IMG/VR virus record: IMGVR_UViG_3300027710_000017
Span: 29,085-93,084 of that record
Direction: 5' to 3' (one strand)
DNA: 64,000 bases
From: a virus
The notes beneath the pieces are model-generated. The model was given only the letters and a program-made list of their open reading frames with translations. It made no database searches and was not told the origin of the DNA. Each line of letters opens with the position of its first letter. Within the stretch, counting starts at the first letter, position 1. The position numbers were made by a program, and so were the translations under genes. Shown here one piece after another: positions 9,829 through 19,916 of this stretch.

Positions 9829-12800
9829 TAAAACTTATTCCCCCTAATCCTTTGAGAGTCAATCTGCTTAATTTGTCCAATAACGGATCTAGCAATCTGA
9901 TCTGCATTGGCATCTGTTTTAACATTAACGTTTACCTCATAATTATACACTGAATCGCTGGAATGTGTTCCATTATTTATTGCTTTCATCTTGTCTACAC
10001 CATACTTTTCAACGGCATATTTGCGAACGACAAATTCTCCTGGAGTAAGCATTGCAGGGACGGTATCCGTACCCTTAGGCTCAAATATTCCACCATCACC
10101 CATGTATGGAACAGGGCCTCCCTGAGACATCATTAGCTTAGCTCCCTTGGCATTGTACGGAGTGTTGCCTGTTGGAGAGGTAAACTTATCTCCAGTAAGT
10201 GGATCTCTAAAGACTATTCCAGTATTTACCCTAGCATCTGCCACAGGAACAAAATACCCACGAGTAGGATCGTAAGTTACCGACTCTCTGGTGGATGTGG
10301 CAGGAGCTGGTGGAAGAGCTGCTGACAGAGTCTTTGACCCAAGACTATTCCAGTGAGACACAATGTCTTTAACAATATCTAGGGCTGCTTGCATGGCATC
10401 CTTGAAGGGTTGGCTAGAAGTAACTGCTAAGTCAATGCCGTTTTTTATCTGTGTCCATTCAAGCTTTGTTTTGTTAAGGACTGTTAGGGCTTCGGTAGCT
10501 ACAGCAAGATTTGCCTCAGCAATTCGAACAGCTTCTGCTGCTGGCTCTAACCTTGTTTCTTCAATCTTAAAGATTTCTTTTTCAACTCTTAGAATTTCTG
10601 CTTCTAGCTCTGTTCTAGATTTACCGCCAGAAGACCTAAGGTTGCTTAGGGCTCCTTGCCTTGACGCCTCTAGCATATCTCTCTGAGTTCCAATAGCACC
10701 CTGAGCAGATTGAGCCCTCATCTCCTGGGCTGCTCTTGCTGCTGCTGCAATGTCTCCCTGGCTTAGTGCGTCGGCAAGAGAGATCTGTGTTTTCTGCTGT
10801 GCGGAAATTGCATCGTTTGCCTTTTCAATTTTATCTAGCGCATCTAGTCTCTTGTCGTACTTTTCATTAACAGAATCTTCTTGCCATTCAATTTCTTGGA
10901 TACCAGCCTGAAGGTTATCCATTTGGAATTGTAGTGCAGCTATTTCTCTTTGAGCCTGGGCCAATATTTCTCTAGCACCCTTTTGAGCCACACCAGCAAT
11001 ACTAAAGTCTTTTAGCTTAATTTCCATATCAATCTGAAGCTTTTCTTCTTGCGCAGAGAAGGCTTCCATTGCTTTGTTAAAGCCATCATCAAAAACAGAT
11101 TGCTTAAAGTCAATGTCGTTAATTACTTGCTGCATACGTGTAGCAAATTCTGCTGGCAGTTCTGTTATCATACCGCTCAAGAACTTTTGGTATGTTTCTG
11201 AAAGTGTTGAGTCGAACTCAATTGCTGCTTGCTGTAACTCTGTAAACTTAGTATTGTTTGTGCTAAAAGCATTCTTCATTGCGCTTTCGCCTGAAGCCTG
11301 CTGAATATCTTCAATCAGCTGGAGTCTTGATGCTACTAGGCCTACCTTAGCTGCTGAATCATTAGCATCCTTTCCTAACTGCTTAAGCTCTTTAGAGCTT
11401 ATGTCTTTTGAGGCAATTGCAGCTGCAACGGCTGGGTCCTCTATAGCCTTCAGAGCTTCTGCCACAGACATACCTGCAGCAACTAACTTGTTGAATGCCG
11501 TTGACTGGTTCAGGGCGTCTCTGGAAGCTTCTTTAAGTCCAACCTGGAACTCTCCCAAGGCAATTTCATTAAATACCTTGGCCATGTTTTTGCCAGCCTC
11601 TTTAAGTGTAACGATTCCATTCTTAACTCTTATAAACTTATCTTGAATATCCTTATCAAGTCCTAGTAAGTAATCAATGAAGGTCCTGTTAACTCCTCGG
11701 CCAATTAGCTGCTGCTCAATACCCTTAAACTGCTTCATGTTTTTATTTCCGCCGAGCCACTTATTAAGCTCTGTAATTCCACCAGTTGCTTTTACTGCTG
11801 CTTCACGTATTTCTCTAAGCCTTTGCAACGGCTCTTCGTAAGGGTCTTGCTTCGCTCCGCCTGTAGGTGGAGTTTTAGCATTTGGATCAAAGTCTCCGAG
11901 GGTCATATCTGCATTTCCAGTTTCAGCTTTTTGGAAAGACATAGCTTCTGCATACTCTTTTAAGATTATAGGGTCTGGAGAGTTTGCCCACGCAGCACCT
12001 TCTGATTTTAACCAGGCCTGAACTTTTGGATCGTGAACTGTTTTGACTGAGCTTATTATTGTTGCATACGTTCTCAAGAAGATTTCTTTGCCCTCTTCTG
12101 TGAGTTTTTCAAACTCTGCTATGTCCTGACCAACTAAGTTTAAGTTTTCTGCACCGACTATATCTGCTACAACTTTAACAGTAATAGGGCCCTTTATTTT
12201 ATCTATTTCATCATACATTCCCTGAAGTTTTTTAGCTGCAGTTGGATTTTTAATAAAGAAGTCTACTGCAAAAGCAGCATCTTTTCCAGATGCCTGAGTT
12301 ACCTTTGTATAAAAGTCAATTATATCTGCAGCTTCTTTTGAAGTTTTTGCCCCGTCAACTTGAGCAACAAATGAGGAAACGACGCTATCTATTGGCTTTC
12401 CAGTTACTGGATCTGTAAAAAATTGAGTCATTGCAGATACTTGATTTGCAAAGGCTCCGCCATATTTTGTAATAATATTTACAGTTCTTGTTTGTGTTGA
12501 TTCTGGCATTGAAAGAATATTGACAAGCTGTACTGGGTCAACCTCTTTAGATGCAAGCTGCATTGTAACTAGATACTTTTTCTCTGGTGTCAGATTAGAC
12601 GATTCCAAATTCTTTAATCCAAGAGCTGCAACTGCTGCCATTGGAGTATCTTTATATGCAGCTGTGACAGAAGTTTTTGCACCAGTCATTAAGGCATCTT
12701 GTAATTCTGGACTTGCTGTTTTGTAGCTCTCCATAATTCCAGTAGTTAGTTTTTGATTTTGAGTTAAAATATCTACTCTTGCATCTTCTAATTCTTTGAG

Positions 12801-15800
12801 GAGCTTGGCCTTTTTTACTAAGTCTCCAGCAGATTCAGCATTAGCTATCCTTTGCTCGTATTCTAACTCTAAAGAGTCGGACATCTGCTGTTGCTGTTCT
12901 AATGCCATCTGTTGCATTGCTACAGCAGCGCCAGAAGCTAGCCCAAGATCTTCCTTCCTGCCTGTTGACCCTGCAACATATCCAGTAATTCCGCCGCTGA
13001 CTCCACCAATAATAGTTCCAGCTACAGCACCAATACCAGTTCCGATTCCTGGAAGGATTGCAGTTCCAATAGCTGCACCAATACCAGCACCGATACCAGC
13101 GCCAGCCGCAGCACCCCCAACCATGGTGCCAATCGCATTCCAGTCAGTTCCTTCAATTGATTTTTTAGCAAGGTCCATCGTTGTCTTAACTTGCTCCTGT
13201 TGATCTTCTAGTATTTCAAGCCTTACTTTAAGTGGGTCCTTAGCTAGGTTTTCTCCATTTGGTCCAAGGATATTAATTAATTGTGCGTTTACCTGAATTC
13301 CAAGAGCGTAGTCTCCCATTTCTTTTGAAATATTTGCGACAACAGATCTTGCCTCAGCTGCAGACATAGCTCCAGAGGCTACTGCTGTAGCCATTTGATT
13401 AACTAATTGTGATTGGGTGGCTACACGGCCGTTAGTTGAAAGTGACTTTGTAACATCACCTATCGCTGTCTTTCCCTCTTCAGTTTGAACAAAAGCTTCT
13501 CCAAAAGTTGTCTTTCCTGTTGCAGTCTGGAATTGGCTCAAAGAGCCTGCCCTTCTTTTATCCATAATTTCACTTGCAGTTGCGTTACCAGCAAACTTGG
13601 CAAACTTCTGAAGGGCTGCGTCGCCTGCGCCTAAGCTACCACTTAAATCAAGAGCACTCTTTTGTGCTGCTTTAAATGCTTCATCTAGCTTATAGGCGGC
13701 ATACATAGGCAAAGCTACAGCTGCAACTAATGCCATCAAGGCTGCGCTAACTGGCCCCTGAATAAACATGGCTAAGGTTGATAGACCAAGCAAAACTGGA
13801 GCTATATCTTGAGCAACCTTTCCAGCTTCTCCTGGTAGCATCATAGCCGCACCAGTAGCCATGCTTGCACCCATACCAATCATGCCGATACGCTGGGCGC
13901 CTTGTGCAAACCTTTGCTTTGGATCCATTCCAGATCTGGAAGCCGCTAGCCTGCTTTGGGCCTGTTGTCTGCTTATGCGGTTTCCGTTAGCATCTTTATA
14001 TCCACCCCTTGGACCACGTGTCAGCCCTGCGGCTTCGAGTCTTTTTGCTTCTTTTCTATCTAATGCAGCTTGGTTGATAACCTTTCCATTTTCATCAACG
14101 ACCTGATTTCCAGCCATGGTTCCAATAGCTGACCCTATTGGCTTAGCAATAGCATTTCCTACTGCCCTTAGTCCTGATCCTAGCCCAGTGGCGACTGCAG
14201 ACCCCATCTGCTTTCCGCTAGCAGCAAGAACACGAGGAGCAAACGCTTCTTTGCGGAATATCCTACCTGATTTTTTGGCTTGCTTATTTTCTTCTGAGTC
14301 TGCTTGGGCGGAAGAGCCAAAAGGATCTCCGTCAAATTTGGGAGGAGCAAAAGTATTTGTAGAAGGAGTTCTAAAAGGATCATTAAGTGGATCATAGCCA
14401 TCAAAGTACCCTGGAATATTATCAGAAATCATAGAGCTAATTAGTGGGGAATACTTCTTTGCCATCTTTGTAGGTATGACCGCTTCCCCTGGAGAAAGCA
14501 TAGCTGGAACTACGTCGCCCTTGCCCTTTGGTCCTGGTACTGAAACTACACCAGTCGCAAACTTGTTTCTGCCAAACCTTCTTGCAAGCATCCCCATAAC
14601 CATTTCAGAAAAAGTTTTAGCTGGTGCAACTGCTGGCATTTTTTGAGATCCAGCAATGCTATTTCCAGCACTTAATATTTTGCTTAGTTGACTTATAGTT
14701 TTTTGAGTTGGAGCTATAGGCTTTTCGCTAGTGTTGGACTTTTGAGATCGCCGAGGCTTGGCAACTTCTTTTTCTGCTTTTGAAGATAGTTGACCATAAG
14801 ACTTTTCTTTGAGCAATTTTTCCACAGACTCAAATCTTTCTTTTTGAGCCTTAAGTACATCTGGTCGACCAACCTGATAAATAGAGTTAATTAGTCTGTT
14901 TGAAAATGCAAATTTTTCTTTTTTAGAAAGAGAGTTGTACCTTTCTCTTACACGACTTCTAAGCTCTTCTGGTAACTTTACAGATCCTTGAGACAAGAAG
15001 TTTCTTTCAAATTTATCTACAAAGCTAGCTCCAAAGATTCTTTGAGAATTTCCGCCTCTTCTGGCACCTATTAGCCTATCCCTTACATTTCCAAAAATTG
15101 GGCTGTACTCTTTACCCCTACTGCTAGCCCCTTGACCAGGCTTTGCTACCGATGTTCTTAGCCTACCAAGCAAATTAAGATCTTGAATCATTGTTTTTGC
15201 TGCTGGACTTTTTATTTTTCTAACTGCTTTTGTTTCGGCCCTTTCGTACATATCTTGAAGGTCCGCCTCTGTTACTGTACGATTAAATGAAGACTTGAGC
15301 TCAGACCTCATTGCTTTGTCAAGATTAAGGGCATAGGACTTTATCTGCCTGTCAGATATGCCGTGTCCCTCAGGAAGCCTAGACAATATTCCAGAACCAA
15401 AAAGACCTCTGGGCATACGGCGGAGTGCAGCCAAGTAACCCTTTCCAGTCATTGCTTCTGAACGTATATTAGATGTTGCTCTATTTGCATCGGCCTGCAG
15501 TGGTTCTACCATGTTTGAGAAAAGCTTAAACTCTGTTCCACCTAGCTTGCTGAGTTCAGCTTTAAAGTCTGCCCTCATTTGGTTTGGGTCTAGCCCCATT
15601 CTTGCCAAAGCTCCAGATCTGACACCTTGCTCAATTTCTCTATCGAAGATTTCAGTGACTTGTTTTCTGCTCAACCTGCCTTCTGGAGAAGCCGACATGT
15701 GGGCGCTATCAATAGAGAAGCTTCTGTCAAATTCAAATGATTTAGGAGCTGACGATGTTCCATTTTCATATCCAGGAACTCCCATGCCCCTAAACAATCT

Positions 15801-18749
15801 TGCAACAAATCCAGAGCCAGATACACGTACGCCTGCCAGGCCTGCAGCTCGCAACTCAGCCTTTAGCTGTTTTGCAATAGCTGGATCACGTGCAATAATC
15901 TTGTCTATTTCTTTAAACCCAAACCCGCCTGGAGTGTGTGTTTCTATGTATGGAGATCTTGGGTTTATCGAATACTGATTCTTAGTTCCTGGAACCAAAT
16001 TACTACCAAATGGCATTCCAAGTCTTTCAAATGACCCTAGCTGTTTTGAAGATGCTCCACGCATTGGTGCTGGACGCATTGAACTTTGGATTCTTCCCAA
16101 ACTGAGGCCAGAATTCTTTGCTCTAACATATTCCATCAATGTGTCGTTAGGATATGCAGACGATCTTCTAGCTACAGCAGATTTTGTGATAAGGTCTATA
16201 TTGCCATACCTGCTTAAAGATTTTTCGCTAGGATTAGTAGTAAGAGAGTTAAAGTTCTTTCCCTTAATTCCAAATACTCTATTAATTAAAGATTGCAAAA
16301 TTGAGGTTTTTGCATAGCCGTAAGTTGGTCTTTTTGAAGAAGAGGTTGATTTTGGATCTAGCCCAAACAGATCTCTTTCCATGTCCGATCTAGCCTGCTT
16401 TTGTCTTGGATTCAATATTCCATATTTAGTTAAATAGTCTGCTCCAGACTGGGTATCAAATGCGCTCTGATACTTTCCACCTTTTCCATTAGCTCGTAAA
16501 GCCCGTACAAAGTCTTCAGACCTCATTCTTGTTGCAACGTTAGATCGGCTCAGCATAGATGCAAATGGATTAAACCCAAATCGGAACCCAGGAATATTAT
16601 CCGAAATCATGGATGATACTAGTCCACGATATTTCTTTGCCTGTTTTGCTGGAATAACAGCCTCTCCTGGTGAGAGCATAGCTGGAACAACATCTCCAGC
16701 TCCCTTTGGACCAGGAACAGATAAAACTCCAGATGCATACTTTTTTGGAGTTTTGCCCCTTGGCATAACTGGAGCACCAGTTTCAGGATTTCTTCCAAGA
16801 AGTCTTGACTGCTGAACTACAGCTCTTGCATAAGAAGAAGCCAGTCTGTCAACAGCTCCAGCCTCCACTGCAAAAGTCTGGATTAATCTTGAGTGTGACT
16901 GGTTTAGTGAGGAGGCTACAGCGTTAGCTTCTAGCTGTTGCTGTGTCATGTAGTCTGTTGAAATTCCCAGGCTTCTAGAGGATTGCCCAGTTTTTGAGAA
17001 TACCCCCATAACGTTTGCAAAAAGCTTAATTAAGTTTGCGGCTCCGTTAGCAATAAGACCAAACATCATTAAGAAGACTGGTCCAATACCACCAATTAGT
17101 GTGGTAGCTACAACAGCAAACTGCTTTGCGCCGTCACTTAAGTTATTAAAGTTCTTTAAGACTTCTGCACCAAACTGTACTAGTGGGGTAATCGCCTTTA
17201 AGAATTCTGCTCCGACAGGAGCTAGTGCTGCCTGAAACTTTTCAAGTTGATTTTGAAATTTAAATAGTGGAGACTCTTCAACTCTCTTTAACTCTCGCTC
17301 AGAGATAATTGCAAGCTCCTCAGACGTAGCATTTGCTAGCTTTAGAACTTTTTGTGCCTGAGAGCCATCCTTGATAACGTTCTGGAACAAAGTAGATAGA
17401 CGTGAAAACTGGAATTTTCCAAACAGCTGCTCAATAGCCCTTGCACGATTTAAAGGATCTAGAGTGTCTAGGGCTTGCGCAAAGCCAATTACAATGCCTT
17501 TGACATCTCCCTTATTTGCCTGAACAATACCCTTGACATTTATACCAAAGCCATTGAGCATTTCTGCTGCTTTTCCTGTAGGGTTGATCAAAGCTGCAAG
17601 ACCAGACTTTAGGGCGTTAGCACCTTCGGAGGCATTAATTCCACCTTCCTTCATGGCTGTCAGGAAGAACGCTAGGTCTTCTACATCTCCACCAAGCTGC
17701 TTTACGACAGGACCTGCTTTTGGAATTGCAATAGTCAGGTCGTTGATGGCAGTTACTGTTTCATTTTCTACAGAGTTTAGGAAGTCAATCTTTCCAGCTA
17801 GCTGTTCGGCTGCGACCCCAAATGCATTTGTAACTGATATTGTGGCTCTTAAAGCTTCTTGCTGATCTACTTCACCTAATACTGCAAGCCTTGTGGCTTC
17901 TGTAACCTGAGCTCTAAGAGCAGCACCTGTCAAACCCATCTGAGCTGCATCTGCGGCTAGCTCCAAAGTTTTATTTACTTCAATACCATATTTTGTAAAT
18001 CCATCTGCAAGCCTCTTCATATCCTCTAAGGCTTTATCAGTTGCCTCTTCGGTATCAAAGGCTTCTCCATAAACACGCTTAAAACGTATGGCCTGCTTTT
18101 CAACTTTTTCAAATTCTTTAACGGCCATAGATCCAAAGATAGCCAAAGGTATTGTGAAACCAACCATAAGCTGGCGACCAGCCCACTGAGTATTTTTACC
18201 AAAGTTTAGAAGGTTGGTAGATCCTTGCTTTACAAGCTGATTAAATAACTGTTGCTTCTGAGCAGCGATGGCAGTTTTGGTTGCCAGGTTTTCCATGTCT
18301 AAAGCTAAAGGCCGAACAGCAATGGCCTTCATTGCACCACTGCCGTCACGGCCTAGCTTAACATACTGCGTCTGTAGGGTCTTTACTCTTTCACGAGCGA
18401 CCTTTTCAATTGTGTCAAATTCACTTCTAAATAATCTACCGAAAGTTTTTGTGGATGCTCCAGCATACCTAAAGTACTCTCCCATGGAGAGCTTGTTTCT
18501 TTCAAGTGCAGTAGTAAAAGACTCTGCAGTTGTAGATATATTTTTTACACTAGCGGCAAACTGTCCAGTTGCATTTATATTATTTATTAAATTGCGCTGG
18601 ATGTTTTGTGCGGATGCTGCCTGCTGTGCCCCGCTTTTGAGAAGCTGAGCGTTTAACTGAGATATCTGCCTCTGCAGGTTTTTTATTTCTGCTATACCCA
18701 CAGATGTGTCAACATTAATTATAATGTCTGATCTGATATCATCAGCCAT
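9828..18749 (-). CDS. Tape measure protein, 2973 residues
   Basis: Sets tail length and is released at DNA ejection. After an N-terminal coiled coil, about residues 190-440 match the TP901-1-type phage tail tape measure domain (for example LELAADAAQMGLTG and FLTAMKEGGINASEGANALKSG). Hydrophobic segments lie near residues 200, 535-575 and 1620-1690, with a Gly/Ala-rich stretch near 1870-1930. A motif VPAMLSPGEAVIP occurs near residues 680 and 1410, and as VPAMLTPGEFVVR near 2900. A coiled-coil region occupies about 2650-2800. At the usual ~0.15 nm per residue this predicts a tail around 450 nm, if unprocessed. AGGAGG precedes the start. Confidence 0.93.
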   Translation of the reverse strand: MADDIRSDIIINVDTSVGIAEIKNLQRQISQLNAQLLKSGAQQAASAQNIQRNLINNINATGQFAASVKNISTTAESFTTALERNKLSMGEYFRYAGASTKTFGRLFRSEFDTIEKVARERVKTLQTQYVKLGRDGSGAMKAIAVRPLALDMENLATKTAIAAQKQQLFNQLVKQGSTNLLNFGKNTQWAGRQLMVGFTIPLAIFGSMAVKEFEKVEKQAIRFKRVYGEAFDTEEATDKALEDMKRLADGFTKYGIEVNKTLELAADAAQMGLTGAALRAQVTEATRLAVLGEVDQQEALRATISVTNAFGVAAEQLAGKIDFLNSVENETVTAINDLTIAIPKAGPVVKQLGGDVEDLAFFLTAMKEGGINASEGANALKSGLAALINPTGKAAEMLNGFGINVKGIVQANKGDVKGIVIGFAQALDTLDPLNRARAIEQLFGKFQFSRLSTLFQNVIKDGSQAQKVLKLANATSEELAIISERELKRVEESPLFKFQNQLEKFQAALAPVGAEFLKAITPLVQFGAEVLKNFNNLSDGAKQFAVVATTLIGGIGPVFLMMFGLIANGAANLIKLFANVMGVFSKTGQSSRSLGISTDYMTQQQLEANAVASSLNQSHSRLIQTFAVEAGAVDRLASSYARAVVQQSRLLGRNPETGAPVMPRGKTPKKYASGVLSVPGPKGAGDVVPAMLSPGEAVIPAKQAKKYRGLVSSMISDNIPGFRFGFNPFASMLSRSNVATRMRSEDFVRALRANGKGGKYQSAFDTQSGADYLTKYGILNPRQKQARSDMERDLFGLDPKSTSSSKRPTYGYAKTSILQSLINRVFGIKGKNFNSLTTNPSEKSLSRYGNIDLITKSAVARRSSAYPNDTLMEYVRAKNSGLSLGRIQSSMRPAPMRGASSKQLGSFERLGMPFGSNLVPGTKNQYSINPRSPYIETHTPGGFGFKEIDKIIARDPAIAKQLKAELRAAGLAGVRVSGSGFVARLFRGMGVPGYENGTSSAPKSFEFDRSFSIDSAHMSASPEGRLSRKQVTEIFDREIEQGVRSGALARMGLDPNQMRADFKAELSKLGGTEFKLFSNMVEPLQADANRATSNIRSEAMTGKGYLAALRRMPRGLFGSGILSRLPEGHGISDRQIKSYALNLDKAMRSELKSSFNRTVTEADLQDMYERAETKAVRKIKSPAAKTMIQDLNLLGRLRTSVAKPGQGASSRGKEYSPIFGNVRDRLIGARRGGNSQRIFGASFVDKFERNFLSQGSVKLPEELRSRVRERYNSLSKKEKFAFSNRLINSIYQVGRPDVLKAQKERFESVEKLLKEKSYGQLSSKAEKEVAKPRRSQKSNTSEKPIAPTQKTISQLSKILSAGNSIAGSQKMPAVAPAKTFSEMVMGMLARRFGRNKFATGVVSVPGPKGKGDVVPAMLSPGEAVIPTKMAKKYSPLISSMISDNIPGYFDGYDPLNDPFRTPSTNTFAPPKFDGDPFGSSAQADSEENKQAKKSGRIFRKEAFAPRVLAASGKQMGSAVATGLGSGLRAVGNAIAKPIGSAIGTMAGNQVVDENGKVINQAALDRKEAKRLEAAGLTRGPRGGYKDANGNRISRQQAQSRLAASRSGMDPKQRFAQGAQRIGMIGMGASMATGAAMMLPGEAGKVAQDIAPVLLGLSTLAMFIQGPVSAALMALVAAVALPMYAAYKLDEAFKAAQKSALDLSGSLGAGDAALQKFAKFAGNATASEIMDKRRAGSLSQFQTATGKTTFGEAFVQTEEGKTAIGDVTKSLSTNGRVATQSQLVNQMATAVASGAMSAAEARSVVANISKEMGDYALGIQVNAQLINILGPNGENLAKDPLKVRLEILEDQQEQVKTTMDLAKKSIEGTDWNAIGTMVGGAAAGAGIGAGIGAAIGTAILPGIGTGIGAVAGTIIGGVSGGITGYVAGSTGRKEDLGLASGAAVAMQQMALEQQQQMSDSLELEYEQRIANAESAGDLVKKAKLLKELEDARVDILTQNQKLTTGIMESYKTASPELQDALMTGAKTSVTAAYKDTPMAAVAALGLKNLESSNLTPEKKYLVTMQLASKEVDPVQLVNILSMPESTQTRTVNIITKYGGAFANQVSAMTQFFTDPVTGKPIDSVVSSFVAQVDGAKTSKEAADIIDFYTKVTQASGKDAAFAVDFFIKNPTAAKKLQGMYDEIDKIKGPITVKVVADIVGAENLNLVGQDIAEFEKLTEEGKEIFLRTYATIISSVKTVHDPKVQAWLKSEGAAWANSPDPIILKEYAEAMSFQKAETGNADMTLGDFDPNAKTPPTGGAKQDPYEEPLQRLREIREAAVKATGGITELNKWLGGNKNMKQFKGIEQQLIGRGVNRTFIDYLLGLDKDIQDKFIRVKNGIVTLKEAGKNMAKVFNEIALGEFQVGLKEASRDALNQSTAFNKLVAAGMSVAEALKAIEDPAVAAAIASKDISSKELKQLGKDANDSAAKVGLVASRLQLIEDIQQASGESAMKNAFSTNNTKFTELQQAAIEFDSTLSETYQKFLSGMITELPAEFATRMQQVINDIDFKQSVFDDGFNKAMEAFSAQEEKLQIDMEIKLKDFSIAGVAQKGAREILAQAQREIAALQFQMDNLQAGIQEIEWQEDSVNEKYDKRLDALDKIEKANDAISAQQKTQISLADALSQGDIAAAARAAQEMRAQSAQGAIGTQRDMLEASRQGALSNLRSSGGKSRTELEAEILRVEKEIFKIEETRLEPAAEAVRIAEANLAVATEALTVLNKTKLEWTQIKNGIDLAVTSSQPFKDAMQAALDIVKDIVSHWNSLGSKTLSAALPPAPATSTRESVTYDPTRGYFVPVADARVNTGIVFRDPLTGDKFTSPTGNTPYNAKGAKLMMSQGGPVPYMGDGGIFEPKGTDTVPAMLTPGEFVVRKYAVEKYGVDKMKAINNGTHSSDSVYNYEVNVNVKTDANADQIARSVIGQIKQIDSQRIRGNKF

Positions 18750-18780
18750 GCATTAGCACCTCCTAGCCGCTAGTCCATAT

Positions 18781-19092
18781 TTAGTTGTTTATTCTACCGA
18801 AGATACTTGAGTTCCCCGATGCTTCTTCAACAATCTTGTACACTGTTGGAAGGTCTAGTAGATCTTCCAAAACTTTTACATCCCCTGCTAGCTCTGGCTT
18901 AAACTGCTGCATAGCAATCTGAACACACTCGATAAGGAGATTCATAGACTTCTCGTTGTCTTCTGAAACTTCCTGAATTTCCTGAAACTTCTTCAAGAAT
19001 GGTCTCAAAAGAGAAATCTTTAGAGGCCTGATCTGGATCTCCTGACCATCTAGCAATGTTACCTTTTTTTCTTCGTTTACTGTAGTTGCCAT
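18781..19092 (-). CDS. Tail assembly chaperone, short paralog
   Basis: 103 residues. It aligns along its whole length with the N-terminal ~95 residues of the next upstream gene: LxDGxxIxIxPLKIxxLRxF near the start, then a LxECxxIxMQQ motif and LDLxxxYKI. It lies directly before the tape measure, as in lambda G/GT and the actinophage equivalents, where such proteins coat the tape measure during tail assembly. It has its own ribosome site (AAGGAA) and an extended -10 upstream, so it can be made without frameshifting. Confidence 0.8.
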   Translation of the reverse strand: MATTVNEEKKVTLLDGQEIQIRPLKISLLRPFLKKFQEIQEVSEDNEKSMNLLIECVQIAMQQFKPELAGDVKVLEDLLDLPTVYKIVEEASGNSSIFGRINN

Positions 19093-19130
19093 AGTAATAG
19101 TTCCTTCCTAGGTTTTTTGTGGCTTTGATA

Positions 19131-19136
19131 ATTATA
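19131..19136 (-). promoter_or_regulatory. Extended -10 before short chaperone
   Basis: TGA-TATAAT with a ~39-base leader carrying AAGGAA; lets the short chaperone and tape measure be made separately from the long chaperone. Confidence 0.5.
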
Positions 19137-19148
19137 TCACAAAGAGGG

Positions 19149-19841
19149 CTATTTTTTAGTTAAATCTTCGTAACCCAAGCCCATGCCTATTCCAAATCCT
19201 GCCTTCTGTGCATTGTACCCCTGAAGTGCAGTAATGTCATTTGAGTCTTTAGCCTTGCCTTTACTAAATACTCTAGCTTTCATTTCTTCCCAAGCATTGC
19301 TGTTTTGTCTTCCAGTTTGCTTATCTAAATCTACTCCCTGAATTGCCGCAAAAAACTTTTTCTCTTGATAGTCTAGCTCTCTTTTAGTCTCTAGCATTGA
19401 CGTTAGCTCTGGCATAGATATATTGGATTCCATCTCTTCATAATTTTTCCAGATGCCCGTCAAGAAGGCCTCGGCTTCTAGCTTTACAAGATCTAATCCA
19501 GACCAGTCTGCACCGCTTGAAACAGCCTGTTCCTTTACTTCTTTGTCGCTTTCCTTTTTTATTTTAATACCTGCGGCTACGTCTATAATTTTATATATTG
19601 AGTTTAGGTCAAGGCTTTCTTCTAGGTCAGACATGGTCTTTATTGGTGGGTAATATTGTTGCATGCATATCCTGGCACACTCAGAAAGAAAGAATATGGC
19701 GTCATCATCAGTTTTTGCTGTTTTGACAAACTCAAAAGCATCCATAAACTGACGCAAATATTTTATCTTAAGTGGGGATATTTCAATGGTATTACCATCG
19801 AATAGCTCAATAACAGATGTCTCGTATACTCTAGTTGCCAT
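19149..19841 (-). CDS. Tail assembly chaperone, long paralog
   Basis: 230 residues. The N-terminal domain is paralogous to the short chaperone; residues ~100-230 form an extra C-terminal domain (LVKLEAEAFLTGIWKNYEEMESNISMPELTSML) like the T part of GT fusion proteins. Unusually, the long form is read in one frame. At codons ~94-96, right at the domain border, the coding strand carries the slippery heptamer A-AAA-AAG (plus-strand 19554-19560). A -1 slip would end after 38 more codons, giving a ~134-residue form. The -10 TATAAT lies 6 bases before the ATG, so the mRNA is probably leaderless. Confidence 0.8.
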   Translation of the reverse strand: MATRVYETSVIELFDGNTIEISPLKIKYLRQFMDAFEFVKTAKTDDDAIFFLSECARICMQQYYPPIKTMSDLEESLDLNSIYKIIDVAAGIKIKKESDKEVKEQAVSSGADWSGLDLVKLEAEAFLTGIWKNYEEMESNISMPELTSMLETKRELDYQEKKFFAAIQGVDLDKQTGRQNSNAWEEMKARVFSKGKAKDSNDITALQGYNAQKAGFGIGMGLGYEDLTKK

Positions 19842-19847
19842 GGCTCT

Positions 19848-19853
19848 ATTATA
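19848..19853 (-). promoter_or_regulatory. Extended -10, leaderless (tail chaperone)
   Basis: TGG-TATAAT, then 6 bases to ATG. Confidence 0.6.
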
Positions 19854-19862
19854 CCAAAAGCA

Positions 19863-19894
19863 AACTGCCCCAGCAACTTAATGCCAGGGCAGTT
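19863..19894 (-). terminator. Terminator after tail tube gene
   Basis: 12-base arms (AACTGCCCTGGC / GCTGGGGCAGTT on the minus strand) with two G-U pairs and an 8-base loop, then TGCTTTTGG. It would cap the highly expressed tube mRNA. Confidence 0.65.
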
Positions 19895-19916
19895 CTATTT
19901 AATTATATTTAAGCTA

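Noticed and set aside
19441-19560. Canonical lambda-type -1 frameshift making GT from G
   Set aside because: The long form is already one open frame; the -1 frame after A-AAA-AAG ends after 38 codons and has no resemblance to a T domain.
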